Positions 10,923 through 20,454 of a stretch of DNA of 64,000 nt are shown in pieces. The notes beneath the pieces are model-generated. The model was not told the DNA's origin. It saw only the letters and a list, made by a program, of their open reading frames with translations, and made no database searches. Numbering within the stretch: position 1 is the stretch's first letter; each line of letters opens with the position of its first letter. A program made the translations under genes and the position numbers. This DNA is from Candidatus Aenigmatarchaeota archaeon (GTDB taxonomy: Archaea > Aenigmatarchaeota > Aenigmatarchaeia > CG10238-14). The stretch is from positions 1-64,000 of the forward strand of contig JAGVVZ010000006.1 in NCBI GenBank assembly GCA_018304545.1. The letters are read 5' to 3'.

Positions 10923-12138
10923 CGTAAAAAAAATCAGAAAGGATTTTCCGATTTTAAATAGAAAAATCCATGGCAAGAAGCTGGTTTACCTGGATAATGC
11001 AGCTACCAGCCAAAAACCTAAACAAGTAATACAGACACTAAAAGACTTTTATGAGAAACATAATGCGAATATCCATCGCGGCGTCTATGTGCTGTCGGAA
11101 GAATCATCACAGATGTATGAAGATGCATACGAGAAGGTTGCCAAATTTATAAATGCTGATGGAATGGAAGAAATCGTTCTTGTCAGAAATACAAACGAGG
11201 CAATGAATATTGTTCTTTATTCTTGGGCGTGGGACAATTTGAAGAAAGGAGATGAAATAATCACCACAATGATGGAGCATCATGCAAATATAGTGCCATG
11301 GCAATTGCTAGAAAAAAGAGGGGTGAAGTTGAAATATGTTGATATAAATGATAACGGCACACTGAGAATGGAAGATTATAATAAATTAATTACAAGAAAA
11401 ACAAGACTAATTGCCGTGGTTCATGTTTCAAATGTTCTTGGAACAATAAACCCAATCAAAAAAATAGGAAAAATGGCGCATGACCACGATGCTAAACTTT
11501 TAGTGGATGCAGCACAATCAGTTCCTCACATGCCTGTTGATGTGAAAGAAATAAACTGCGATTTTCTTGCATTCTCAGGACATAAAATGCTTGCACCAAC
11601 AGGAACGGGTGCGTTATTCGTTAAAAAAGAAATATTAGAGAACATGCAACCGTTCATGAGAGGAAGTGCAATGATAAAAGAAGTTTATTTACATGAAGCT
11701 AAATGGAATGACCTGCCGTGGAGGTTTGAAGCCGGCACGCCAAACATAGCGGATAATATAGCATTTGCAACAGCTATTGACTATCTGCAAAAAATAGGGA
11801 TGAGAAATGTCAGAGATCATGAGAAGCAGTTAACGAAATATGCATTGAAGAGAATGAGTGAGATAAAGCAGCTGAAAATTTATGGACCGCTTGATACAGA
11901 TAAAAGGGGTGGTGTTATTGCTTTTACTCTGGGCGATATTCATCCTCATGATCTATCGACGGTGCTGGACGATTTCGGCATAGCAACGAGAAGTGGTCAC
12001 CACTGTGCGATGCCTTTACACAATAGGCTTAAGCTTGCAGCTTCTACTCGAGCTAGTTTCTATATCTATAACACAAAAGAAGAAATCGACTATTTTATCG
12101 ATGCTCTGAATAAAGCAGCAAAGGTGTTTCGATTATGA
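10915..12138 (+). CDS. sufS: Cysteine desulfurase SufS
   Basis: YLDNAATSQKP, EHHANIVPW, DAAQSVPHMPVDV, SGHKMLAPTGTG, RSGHHCAMP. Confidence 0.97.
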   Translation: MFDVKKIRKDFPILNRKIHGKKLVYLDNAATSQKPKQVIQTLKDFYEKHNANIHRGVYVLSEESSQMYEDAYEKVAKFINADGMEEIVLVRNTNEAMNIVLYSWAWDNLKKGDEIITTMMEHHANIVPWQLLEKRGVKLKYVDINDNGTLRMEDYNKLITRKTRLIAVVHVSNVLGTINPIKKIGKMAHDHDAKLLVDAAQSVPHMPVDVKEINCDFLAFSGHKMLAPTGTGALFVKKEILENMQPFMRGSAMIKEVYLHEAKWNDLPWRFEAGTPNIADNIAFATAIDYLQKIGMRNVRDHEKQLTKYALKRMSEIKQLKIYGPLDTDKRGGVIAFTLGDIHPHDLSTVLDDFGIATRSGHHCAMPLHNRLKLAASTRASFYIYNTKEEIDYFIDALNKAAKVFRL

Positions 12139-12536
12139 ATTCCGAAATGTATGGTGAAATAATTTTGGACTATTACAGAAATCCAAAAAATTTTGGGAAA
12201 CTGGATAGACCAAATATCGTTTCCAGAGATGCTAATCCTCTATGTGGGGATATAATTGAAATACAATTAAAAATCAGCAAAGACAAAAAAATATCCGACG
12301 TGAGGTTTAATGGCAATGGGTGTGCTATTAGCAGAGCTTCTGCATCTATGCTAACAGAATTAATTAAAGATAAAACACTGAATGATATAGTTAAATTATC
12401 AAAAAAGGATGTTCTTGATCTTCTTGGAATTGAATTAAGTCATGTTAGGATGAAGTGTGCATTGCTACCATTAAAGGCTTTAAAATTAGGAGTGTATGGA
12501 TTTTTGGGAAAGACGTTCAATGAAAAGGAAATGTGA
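12135..12536 (+). CDS. sufU: SufU/IscU-type Fe-S scaffold or sulfurtransferase
   Basis: YRNPKNFG, NPLCGD, GNGCAISRASASM, RMKCALLP; 4-nt overlap with sufS. Confidence 0.93.
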   Translation: MNSEMYGEIILDYYRNPKNFGKLDRPNIVSRDANPLCGDIIEIQLKISKDKKISDVRFNGNGCAISRASASMLTELIKDKTLNDIVKLSKKDVLDLLGIELSHVRMKCALLPLKALKLGVYGFLGKTFNEKEM

Positions 12537-12537
12537 G

Positions 12538-12585
12538 CTACTATAGTAGAAAGATTTAAATATACTTAAGTATACTATAGTATAC
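12538..12585. promoter_or_regulatory. Promoter/operator with three perfect palindromes upstream of the TA pair
   Basis: CTACTATAGTAG (12538-12549), TATACTTAAGTATA (12561-12574), GTATACTATAGTATAC (12570-12585) flanking/overlapping the TATA-like TTTAAATA. Confidence 0.6.
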
Positions 12586-12595
12586 ATTGATATTT

Positions 12596-12835
12596 ATGAA
12601 CGAAACAACAGTAAAGTTGCATAAGACTACGAAAACAGAACTAGATAAATTTAGAGAATATAAAAATGAAAGTTATGATGAAGTAATACAGAAGGTAATA
12701 TTCATAGCTAAAACTTTAAAGACACAACCACAACTGAGTAAAGAAACAATAGAAGCTATCGAAATGGCTAGAGAAAGGATAAAAAAAGGCAAATTCATGA
12801 CTGAAGATGAAGCCAGAAAGAGGCTTGGCTTCTAA
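12596..12835 (+). CDS. RelB/VapB-like antitoxin
   Basis: MNETTVKLHKTTKTELDKFREYKNESYDEVIQKVI; overlaps the toxin start (TAATG). Confidence 0.75.
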   Translation: MNETTVKLHKTTKTELDKFREYKNESYDEVIQKVIFIAKTLKTQPQLSKETIEAIEMARERIKKGKFMTEDEARKRLGF

Positions 12836-13089
12836 TGTATGAAGTTATTTTTGATGAAGTTGCAATAGAATTTTTAAACAAATTACCAAATGATTTGAAA
12901 GAAAGAATATTCAAGAAAATATTATCAACTAAACACAATCCATTTCACTTTTTTGAAAGATTAGAGGGAAGAAAGGATTATAAACTCAGAGTTGGGGATT
13001 ATAGAGTTATAGCTGATATTGATCAAAAAACTAAAAGAATAGAAATAGCTGTAATTGGACATAGGAGAAATATATACAAGCAGATATAA
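12835..13089 (+). CDS. RelE/ParE-family toxin
   Basis: YEVIFDEVAIEFLNKLPNDLKERI..RLEGRKDYKLRVGDYRVIADIDQ..IAVIGHRRNIY. Confidence 0.9.
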   Translation: MYEVIFDEVAIEFLNKLPNDLKERIFKKILSTKHNPFHFFERLEGRKDYKLRVGDYRVIADIDQKTKRIEIAVIGHRRNIYKQI

Positions 13090-13226
13090 TATATGATTTT
13101 ATCGAAAAATATTTGATGAAAAGGAAATATAATAGTATCCTCTGTGAAATATAATTCATTTCTCGTTTTTGTATATAATTTTTGTATATAATAAAACATT
13201 TAACCTTTCTATTGGTTTATTGGAAT

Positions 13227-14042
13227 ATGACATATGATAGCTGGGCAGATTGTCGTTATGTGGTCGGCAAAGACGCAAGATTTGGCCCTGCAAAACCAAG
13301 AAATGTGAACTATATACCTAAAGTTCCTGTTATTGGTTTTCTTGGATTTCATGAAGATTACAATCAATATTGTGCTGGATTTTTTGGAGATTTTGGGTAC
13401 TGGTCTCCTGATAGATCTGTGAGGAATGACACATGTCTAAAAACTAGAAAGGCTGGAAAATGTCCGAGGGGATTTGGTATTAAAGTTCCGAATAAATATG
13501 TGCCTGAATATGTAATTTATGGAAGATACAATTTAGAAAAAAGTGATGAGATAAGGGAATTAATTCAATTGATTTTTGCAACAACAGTTAGAGATCTGTC
13601 TGAAATTAATGACGAAATTCCACGTGAGATATTGATGACCAGAAGATGCAAACTAAATATCGATTTGGATGAAGTAATTACCGTAAACTCCCTATATCCT
13701 CTAGAAGGAAGTGTCACCTACCAACCTGTTAGAAGGAGCAAAAAATTTAGAGGCCACACTTTTCAGTTAGGAATAGATGTAGGTAATAGTCCTGGAGAAA
13801 CTGTATTAACTAGTGGCAGGAGTGACATGTCATATTCAATGTCTCTTCACCGTGACGGAAAATGTATTTGGTATTTTGTGTCCTATTACCAACATCCTCA
13901 CCGAACCTCTATAATAAAAATAATGAATCCGTCAATAAATTTTTCAGACCCGAGATATATTAGAAGAAAAATAGCAGAAAAGGAAGAACTGAACGGATTG
14001 AAAAATTTTTTAAAATTCATGGAAAATACTATCTGCCAATGA
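13227..14042 (+). CDS. Hypothetical protein (about 271 aa)
   Basis: Long intact ORF, likely start ATG 13227; no recognisable domain. Confidence 0.6.
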   Translation: MTYDSWADCRYVVGKDARFGPAKPRNVNYIPKVPVIGFLGFHEDYNQYCAGFFGDFGYWSPDRSVRNDTCLKTRKAGKCPRGFGIKVPNKYVPEYVIYGRYNLEKSDEIRELIQLIFATTVRDLSEINDEIPREILMTRRCKLNIDLDEVITVNSLYPLEGSVTYQPVRRSKKFRGHTFQLGIDVGNSPGETVLTSGRSDMSYSMSLHRDGKCIWYFVSYYQHPHRTSIIKIMNPSINFSDPRYIRRKIAEKEELNGLKNFLKFMENTICQ

Positions 14043-14159
14043 CAGAATTATTAACTGTCCTGCTCCACCGCATTTACGGATGTTTTTAAATAACTCCAAC
14101 TACATCTTTTAAAGATTTATAAAATAATCAGTTTATAATATCTCTGGAAAGTAGATCAA

Positions 14160-16214
14160 ATGAAAGGTATAGTTCAGATCACCGATAAGATAAACCGTTC
14201 GGAATTAGACAATTTTAGCACTAAAAAACTTGAAGGACAAATAATCAGAAAAAGCCTGAATTTTCCAGGGACAGATGTTTATCTAATAAAACCGGAAGTT
14301 TACAGAAATTGGAAAACAAATGGAAAACTATCGAACGATTTTTTAAGTGAACTTGATGCTCCGATCAAAAATCTGATAAACAAATACAAATCGATAACCA
14401 TAAGAACATGCTTCTGGTTTAAAGGTTTTGAAAATCCTAGGGCACTGCCATCATGGAGAAACCTCAAAAATAAAAAGGATGTTCTAAAAAGCATTGGAGA
14501 AGCATACAAGTCAGGGGAGACCATTGCAAGAGATAATAAAATCAGCGAGTATGAACTTGGTCTTCTTATTCAAGGACGCTTAGATGCAGAAAAGGGAGGA
14601 TTTGCTGTTGCCGATATTGAAAAGGAAAAATTATGCATGATCGACTCTTGTTGGGGCGATGCACATCTAATAGCAATGGGCGGAGAAGATTTTGACACTT
14701 ATTGGATGGATGAAAATGGCAAGATCATAGAGAAGATCATAAGAAACAAAAAGATTGGCCATTTTTATGTGAAAACCCTGAAAAAGGCCCTGAAAATAAA
14801 AGGAAACAAGCAAATAATGCCAAGCCTAACAGACAGTGAAGTTATTGAAATTTCTAAACATGTTTTCAGGTCTGCAAAAAAATTTAACTGCAATGTCGAA
14901 GCTGAATTTCTGATAACAAAAAATGGGATAATTGATATTTATGAGCTTCAGATGAAACCCGGTTTCACTATATTCAAACCGCAGGAATCTTTGGATGAGA
15001 AAGATGTTATAGTGAAAGGTTTGGGTGCCTATCCAGGAAAAGTCAAAGGCCGGGTTAGAATCATTAAAAATAGATTGGATTTCAAAAAAATAGAGGATGG
15101 TGACATAGCAGTTGTTGATAAAAAAATGATGGCAATTGAGCTACCACTACTAACTAAAGTTGCTGCAATAATCACAACAACAGGCGGTATAACATCGCAC
15201 TTTGCTACTGTTACAAAAGAATTCAAGATTCCGTGTATAGTCGGCGCTCATAATGCGACAAAAATTCTAAAAAATAATCAAGAAATATTTGTTGATGCTG
15301 TAAGAGGAGAGGTCTATTCCAAAATGCCCGAAATAGATGAGTTGGGCACCGACACTGACGTGGTTTGGTTTGCTGAATCCACTAAGAAGATAGATCTCAT
15401 CGGCAATAAGGCATTGAATTTAATAAATATGATGCAATTGGGCCTGCCTGTGCCACCAGGATTTATCATTACTACAAAATCATTAAGTGAGTTTCTCAGA
15501 GAAAATAAAATCGATAAGGAAATGAATAAAATGCTTGCCAACATGAATTTCGGAAAATTGGAAGGCATGGAAGAGAAAATAAAATCTTTTTTCAGCAAAT
15601 CAAAAATTCATAAAAGCCTCGAAAAAAATATTGTAGATTCTTTTGATAAGCTAAAACAAAAATATCATCGCGTGTCCGTAAGATCATCTGCTACATGCGA
15701 AGACAGTGTTAAAGCATCCTTTGCCGGCCAGTTCCAGAGTTTTCTGTTTGTGAATGATAAAAATAATCTACTGAAATCCATCAAAAATTGTTGGGCGTCT
15801 GCATATAGACCTGGCGTGTTTATTTACGCCAATAGACTAGGAATAAATCCGAAAAATATTAAGATGGCCGTTGTTGTTCAAGGAATGATAGAAGGAGAGA
15901 AAGCGGGAGTGATATTTACGAAAAATATATGGGAAGGAGAGAAAGACACTATTCTGATCGAATCTTCTGAAGGAATAGGCGAGAATGTGGTCTCAGGCTT
16001 GAAAACCCCCAGCAGATATGTGATAGATAAAAAATCTGGCAAAATTCTACACAAAAGCGAGAAAAGAGGAGACAGCTTATCTACTGGGGAAATATCCGAA
16101 CTGATTAAGTATGCAAAAATATTGGAAGATTATTATGGTCATCCACAGGATATAGAATGGGCGATAAAAGACGGAAAAATTTATCTTTTGCAAAGCAGAC
16201 CTATAACAGCATGA
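14160..16214 (+). CDS. PEP-synthase-related protein with permuted order: degenerate ATP-grasp, swivelling His domain, PPDK_N ATP-grasp
   Basis: Central TTGGITSHFATVTKEFKIPCIVG; C-terminal NKALNLINMMQLGLPVPPGFIIT...RSSATCEDSVKASFAGQFQSF...HPQDIEWAIKDGKIYLLQSRPIT; N-terminal weakly PPDK_N-like; no PEP/pyruvate-binding TIM barrel. Confidence 0.8.
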   Translation: MKGIVQITDKINRSELDNFSTKKLEGQIIRKSLNFPGTDVYLIKPEVYRNWKTNGKLSNDFLSELDAPIKNLINKYKSITIRTCFWFKGFENPRALPSWRNLKNKKDVLKSIGEAYKSGETIARDNKISEYELGLLIQGRLDAEKGGFAVADIEKEKLCMIDSCWGDAHLIAMGGEDFDTYWMDENGKIIEKIIRNKKIGHFYVKTLKKALKIKGNKQIMPSLTDSEVIEISKHVFRSAKKFNCNVEAEFLITKNGIIDIYELQMKPGFTIFKPQESLDEKDVIVKGLGAYPGKVKGRVRIIKNRLDFKKIEDGDIAVVDKKMMAIELPLLTKVAAIITTTGGITSHFATVTKEFKIPCIVGAHNATKILKNNQEIFVDAVRGEVYSKMPEIDELGTDTDVVWFAESTKKIDLIGNKALNLINMMQLGLPVPPGFIITTKSLSEFLRENKIDKEMNKMLANMNFGKLEGMEEKIKSFFSKSKIHKSLEKNIVDSFDKLKQKYHRVSVRSSATCEDSVKASFAGQFQSFLFVNDKNNLLKSIKNCWASAYRPGVFIYANRLGINPKNIKMAVVVQGMIEGEKAGVIFTKNIWEGEKDTILIESSEGIGENVVSGLKTPSRYVIDKKSGKILHKSEKRGDSLSTGEISELIKYAKILEDYYGHPQDIEWAIKDGKIYLLQSRPITA

Positions 16215-16386
16215 TTTCGTTAACCAAAATAATTCAATAGAAAATATAAAAACTAAATTTTGATTCCTTTCTTTTTCATAAGGTACAGCAACAATATGTG
16301 GCATTAGACCGGTTTGGACATGACGTAAAACAGCAAAAGAATTCTTAGAAGTATTAAATGCGCAATACGCAGAAGCTGCGAGAACT

Positions 16387-16839
16387 TTGGGAATAAATTT
16401 TGAACAACTTAAAGAAATATATACAGAAAGTGGCTATGGTTTAATCACAATAAGAAATGAAAAAGGAGTTGTATATTTAGAAGATCCTGTTGTGCTAACT
16501 GGTACAGACGTGGAACAAGATGTAGACCCACTTACATTTCCAAGACGTTCAAGATTAATAGATGGTGGTCTTGATTATGCTGTCATAGGACCTAATGTTG
16601 TTCCTGTTTTTATAGGTGGTGGTTATGATAGAAGAGACGGCTGGTCAACACTAGTAATTTATGGTGGAACTGGTCAAAAAAATCGCCAGCCCACTTTTAG
16701 GAATGGACTTGAAAAAAAGGACGGATATGATTTAAGCAGAATTGGAAGAACCAGAAAGTATCTATTGGAAAATTTTCCAGGTTATTTTGATCCAAGAATA
16801 TTAGTTGAAAAAAAGACAGAACCTGAAAGGCCATTCTGA
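16387..16839 (+). CDS. Hypothetical protein, 5' end uncertain
   Basis: Frame is open from 16324 (RKTAKEFLEVLNAQYAEAARTLGINFEQ) but has no ATG/GTG before TTG 16387. Confidence 0.5.
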   Translation: MGINFEQLKEIYTESGYGLITIRNEKGVVYLEDPVVLTGTDVEQDVDPLTFPRRSRLIDGGLDYAVIGPNVVPVFIGGGYDRRDGWSTLVIYGGTGQKNRQPTFRNGLEKKDGYDLSRIGRTRKYLLENFPGYFDPRILVEKKTEPERPF

Positions 16840-16846
16840 ATATAAG

Positions 16847-17830
16847 TTATTTGCCAACAACTTTCTTTAGTTCATGATACAGGTTATCTTCGATTTCAAT
16901 TTCTCCTGATGCAAGATTTTTTTCAGTAAGACGATTTCCACGTTCACCAGGAAGAAGAATTTCATTTACACCTTCCAGTTTTCTGGCCGACTTGATGCGC
17001 TTGATTATGGAGGATACTTCCTTCATAAAAGTTTCTCTAGACGTGAGTATTTCTGGGTTGATAGCAATAACTAAATTACCTGCATTATTACTTTTGTTAT
17101 CAAAGGAATCGGCTTGCACTAAAGCACCAGAAAAAATTTGAACAATCAAGGCCAATCCAGAACCTTTATGCTCTCCAAAAGTCTTTATCGCACCTGACAT
17201 AATCTCTGCAGGATCTTGAGTAGGGTTACCCTCCTTATCGTATCCAATATCTTCAGCAACTTTTTTGTTCGCAGTTTTAGCTTCAATCAATCCATAATAC
17301 GCAATTGCAGAAGTAGACATATCAAATATGATGGAATCACTTTCTGTGGGAATTCCATATGCCATTGGATTTGTGCAGAAACGAGCTTCAGTTGACCCAT
17401 GTGGAGCGGTGGTTTGAAATGGGGCCGAAGCATAAGCAATTCCAATTAAACCTTTATCTGCTATTTTCTTTGCGTAGTATCCTAATGCACCAGTGGATTC
17501 AGATGTATTGAAATTGCCAACTATTCCAATTCCAGATTTTTTAGCCTTTTCAATAGCCGTGTCAGTTATCAAATCCATAACTAACATAGCATGAGTTGCA
17601 TTCCCATCAAATAGAGCTGAAACAGGTGTTTCTTTAATAATTTTTGGGGCACCACCATTGTCTCTTTTTGGAATACCCTTACCAATTAACTTGACTACAC
17701 CTTGGTTGTTTCCACGTAATTGCGCATACATTAGCACATCTAAAATAGTCCCTGCTTCTTTTTTAGAATAACCATAATGTAAAAGTGTCTTCTTCCCAAT
17801 GTTTTTTAATTTAGAAATCTTTATTTTCAT
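16847..17830 (-). CDS. Malate/L-lactate (Ldh_2/sulfolactate-type) dehydrogenase
   Basis: TAPHGSTEARFCTNPMAYGIPT, DMSTSAIAYYGLIEA, GEHKGSGLALIVQIFSGAL, LLPGERG. Confidence 0.92.
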   Translation of the reverse strand: MKIKISKLKNIGKKTLLHYGYSKKEAGTILDVLMYAQLRGNNQGVVKLIGKGIPKRDNGGAPKIIKETPVSALFDGNATHAMLVMDLITDTAIEKAKKSGIGIVGNFNTSESTGALGYYAKKIADKGLIGIAYASAPFQTTAPHGSTEARFCTNPMAYGIPTESDSIIFDMSTSAIAYYGLIEAKTANKKVAEDIGYDKEGNPTQDPAEIMSGAIKTFGEHKGSGLALIVQIFSGALVQADSFDNKSNNAGNLVIAINPEILTSRETFMKEVSSIIKRIKSARKLEGVNEILLPGERGNRLTEKNLASGEIEIEDNLYHELKKVVGK

Positions 17831-18249
17831 AGCGGCATCTCATTTCTTATAAAAGAATAGTTGTTAGGAATTTAAAACCGAATTATATTAGAAATGAAAG
17901 AAAATAAAAATTATAATTAAAAACAATTTTTTAATCTACTATTCAGGTCCTCCTCTCGGAATCATCCCTCTTAATTCACTGTCTCCTCAACCACTTCATT
18001 AATCATCATTATCAGCCTCTCCTCATTATTCTTGATCATCATCCCGTTATATTTCTAATATATACTATGCATTGGATTTTATTTAAACTCCGTCTAAAAA
18101 GGCCTTGTAACGGGTTAAAACTAGCATATTGAAACAGGACCAATCAGCACGGAAGCAATAAAAGAATTTTTGTAGAGGGGAAAGAATTTTTCAAATTTCT
18201 ACTTAATAGAAAAGTAAAAGAATAAAACCATTAACACGAACAAAATATT

Positions 18250-19215
18250 ATGAGTTTCACATATGCTTATCCTCGAGAAAAACTTTTAACAGGGGCAACT
18301 ACAGCTCTGGTTGGCTGTATGGGATATAAACCTAGGGAATCTGTTTTGGTATTAACTGATGATTTGCATAGGTCTATAGGACAATTATTTTATGACGCTG
18401 CTCAAAATGTTGTTGAAGGATCTCCTTTACGAATATATGAAATGCAGAACACAGGTGGGAATGGCAGAGAACCTGTTGATAGAGATGTACCCAAATTAAT
18501 GAAAGAATATGATATAGTACTTATAGCAACCAGATATTCATTGACTCATACAAAAGCACGAAGAGATGCTACTAAAAAAGGTGTCAGAATAGCTTCAATG
18601 CCAGGAATCACTGAACTGTCTTTGGCTGAAGGCGGTATGACTGCTGATTATAAAGAAGTGGCGAGGTTAACACAAGAGATGCATGAAGCTGTTAGAAACG
18701 GGGGATTAATGCACGTTTATACCGAACTTGGAACTGATGTTCAAATAAGATTAGGAAAATATCCGTGGCATCTTGATATGGGAATTTATCATAATAGGGG
18801 CGAATTCGGAAATTTGCCTGCAGGTGAAATTTATACTGCACCTTTCGAGAGAGGTGTAAACGGCGTAATAGTTTTTGATTATATGGGTAGCGTCATCAAT
18901 TCTCCTGCTACTGTCGAAATCAAAAACGGAAGAATTGCTGGTGGAGATAAAAGAATATTAAATTTAGCTAATAGTGTTGGTTATAGAGGAAGACAAATTG
19001 CGGAATTGGGCATAGGAACTAATCCAAGAGCAATAGATACTACAAGTGTATTAGAAGCAGAAAAGATGCTACATACTGTTCACATCGCATGTGGAAATAA
19101 CGTGTTTGCGGGTGGCAGAAATGATGTTCCACTTCATCAAGACGGTATAATAGCGAGACCAACCGTTAGATTGAATGAGAAATGGAGAATGGAAAAGGGA
19201 GAATGGAGAATTTAA
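18250..19215 (+). CDS. M29-type aminopeptidase-like protein
   Basis: GNLPAGEIYTAPFERGVNGVIVFD..IAELGIGTNPRA..KMLHTVHIACGNN..VPLHQDGI. Confidence 0.8.
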   Translation: MSFTYAYPREKLLTGATTALVGCMGYKPRESVLVLTDDLHRSIGQLFYDAAQNVVEGSPLRIYEMQNTGGNGREPVDRDVPKLMKEYDIVLIATRYSLTHTKARRDATKKGVRIASMPGITELSLAEGGMTADYKEVARLTQEMHEAVRNGGLMHVYTELGTDVQIRLGKYPWHLDMGIYHNRGEFGNLPAGEIYTAPFERGVNGVIVFDYMGSVINSPATVEIKNGRIAGGDKRILNLANSVGYRGRQIAELGIGTNPRAIDTTSVLEAEKMLHTVHIACGNNVFAGGRNDVPLHQDGIIARPTVRLNEKWRMEKGEWRI

Positions 19216-19252
19216 TTGTTGATGCTTTAAATCTCAAAAATTAATTTCTATA

Positions 19253-20359
19253 TTATTCTATCTTAAAAACGCCGTTTTCTTGAATGACTTTACCATCAAG
19301 ATAGAGCTTGCCGCCACCAGCAGATTCTCTTAAATCAACTAACATGTCCCAGTGAAGACCGGATTTATTCCTTACGCCTTCTGGGGCAGTTCCTTCATAA
19401 GCATTTCCTAAAGCTAAATGAATACTGCCACCTATTTTCTCATCAAAAAGCATATTTCCAGTGAACCTATCAATGCCGTAGTTCAAGCCTATCCCAAATT
19501 CACCCAGTTTTCTCGAACCACTGTCTGTATCTAATTGGCCTAATAAAAACGTTTCATTTGTATCTGAAGTTGCTTCAACAACTACTCCATCTCTGAATGT
19601 TAGCCTAACGCCTCTCACTTCATTGCCAGACTCTATTGCAGGATAGGTGAACCTTACAACACCGTTCGCAGAGCTTTCAACGGGAGCATAATATACTTCA
19701 CCGTCAGGAACATTATGTTTTCCGTAGGACATCCTACCTTCTCTACCTGCAATACTAAATGTTAGATCGGTATCTGTTGCAACTACTTTAACTGAACTCC
19801 CGGTATCGAAAATAGTTTTTATAGATCTCTGTTGTTGTTCCATGATAATATAATCCACTAACACAGCTCCAAAAAAGAAATCTTCATAATCTTTCAAAGA
19901 CATATTCGCTTCTTGGGCAAGCGCTGGCGTGGGATATCTTGTAACTACCCATCTCTTTCTTAATCTTTCATGAAGTATGGAAGCTGTTGCCTTTTGTCTC
20001 ATTGCAATTCTTTTAGGATCTATACCGCTAAGTGATCTTGTATTTTCTGGTGCGCCTATTCTTATATATGCATCCATAGCTTGCATTTCTGCTAGAGCTA
20101 TTTCTGACATGTGCTGCAGTTGTTCGTCACTCGCATAACGCATAAAAGCATCATCCATGCCTTCAAATCCTACATTAGGATCAAGTAAAATATGAGGATA
20201 AGGATATGCTCCTCTTTCTATCACTTTTCTATAGACTACTTCAAACAGAGGCAGACCAAGTGTAGAATCTGTTAACAAATATACTTTATCTCCCGGTTTT
20301 ATTTCGGTAGAATGACCGGTCAGTATATCAGCTAATCTTTCAACTCTTGAATCATACAT
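19253..20359 (-). CDS. M29-family aminopeptidase
   Basis: NVPDGEVYYAPVESSANGVVRF, GEFGIGLNYGIDRFTGNMLFDEKIGGSIHLALGNAY, SGLHWDMLVDLR. Confidence 0.88.
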   Translation of the reverse strand: MYDSRVERLADILTGHSTEIKPGDKVYLLTDSTLGLPLFEVVYRKVIERGAYPYPHILLDPNVGFEGMDDAFMRYASDEQLQHMSEIALAEMQAMDAYIRIGAPENTRSLSGIDPKRIAMRQKATASILHERLRKRWVVTRYPTPALAQEANMSLKDYEDFFFGAVLVDYIIMEQQQRSIKTIFDTGSSVKVVATDTDLTFSIAGREGRMSYGKHNVPDGEVYYAPVESSANGVVRFTYPAIESGNEVRGVRLTFRDGVVVEATSDTNETFLLGQLDTDSGSRKLGEFGIGLNYGIDRFTGNMLFDEKIGGSIHLALGNAYEGTAPEGVRNKSGLHWDMLVDLRESAGGGKLYLDGKVIQENGVFKIE

Positions 20360-20454
20360 AAAAAATGTAAGGATAATAAAAGTTTTAAGCTTGTCTAAAA
20401 GGAAAATACAATAATTTTCATATTTAACAAATCCCAATTAATTATTGGAATTCA

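Noticed and set aside
17985-18045. Minus-strand 23-aa ORF MMIKNNEERLIMMINEVVEETVN
   Set aside because: Plausible composition but no promoter or homology evidence; too short to call.
18120-18240. Possible protein remnant (ETGPISTEAIKEFL*RGKNFSNFYLIEK*) upstream of the M29-like gene
   Set aside because: Too short, stop-interrupted, no start codon; cannot be distinguished from noncoding DNA.
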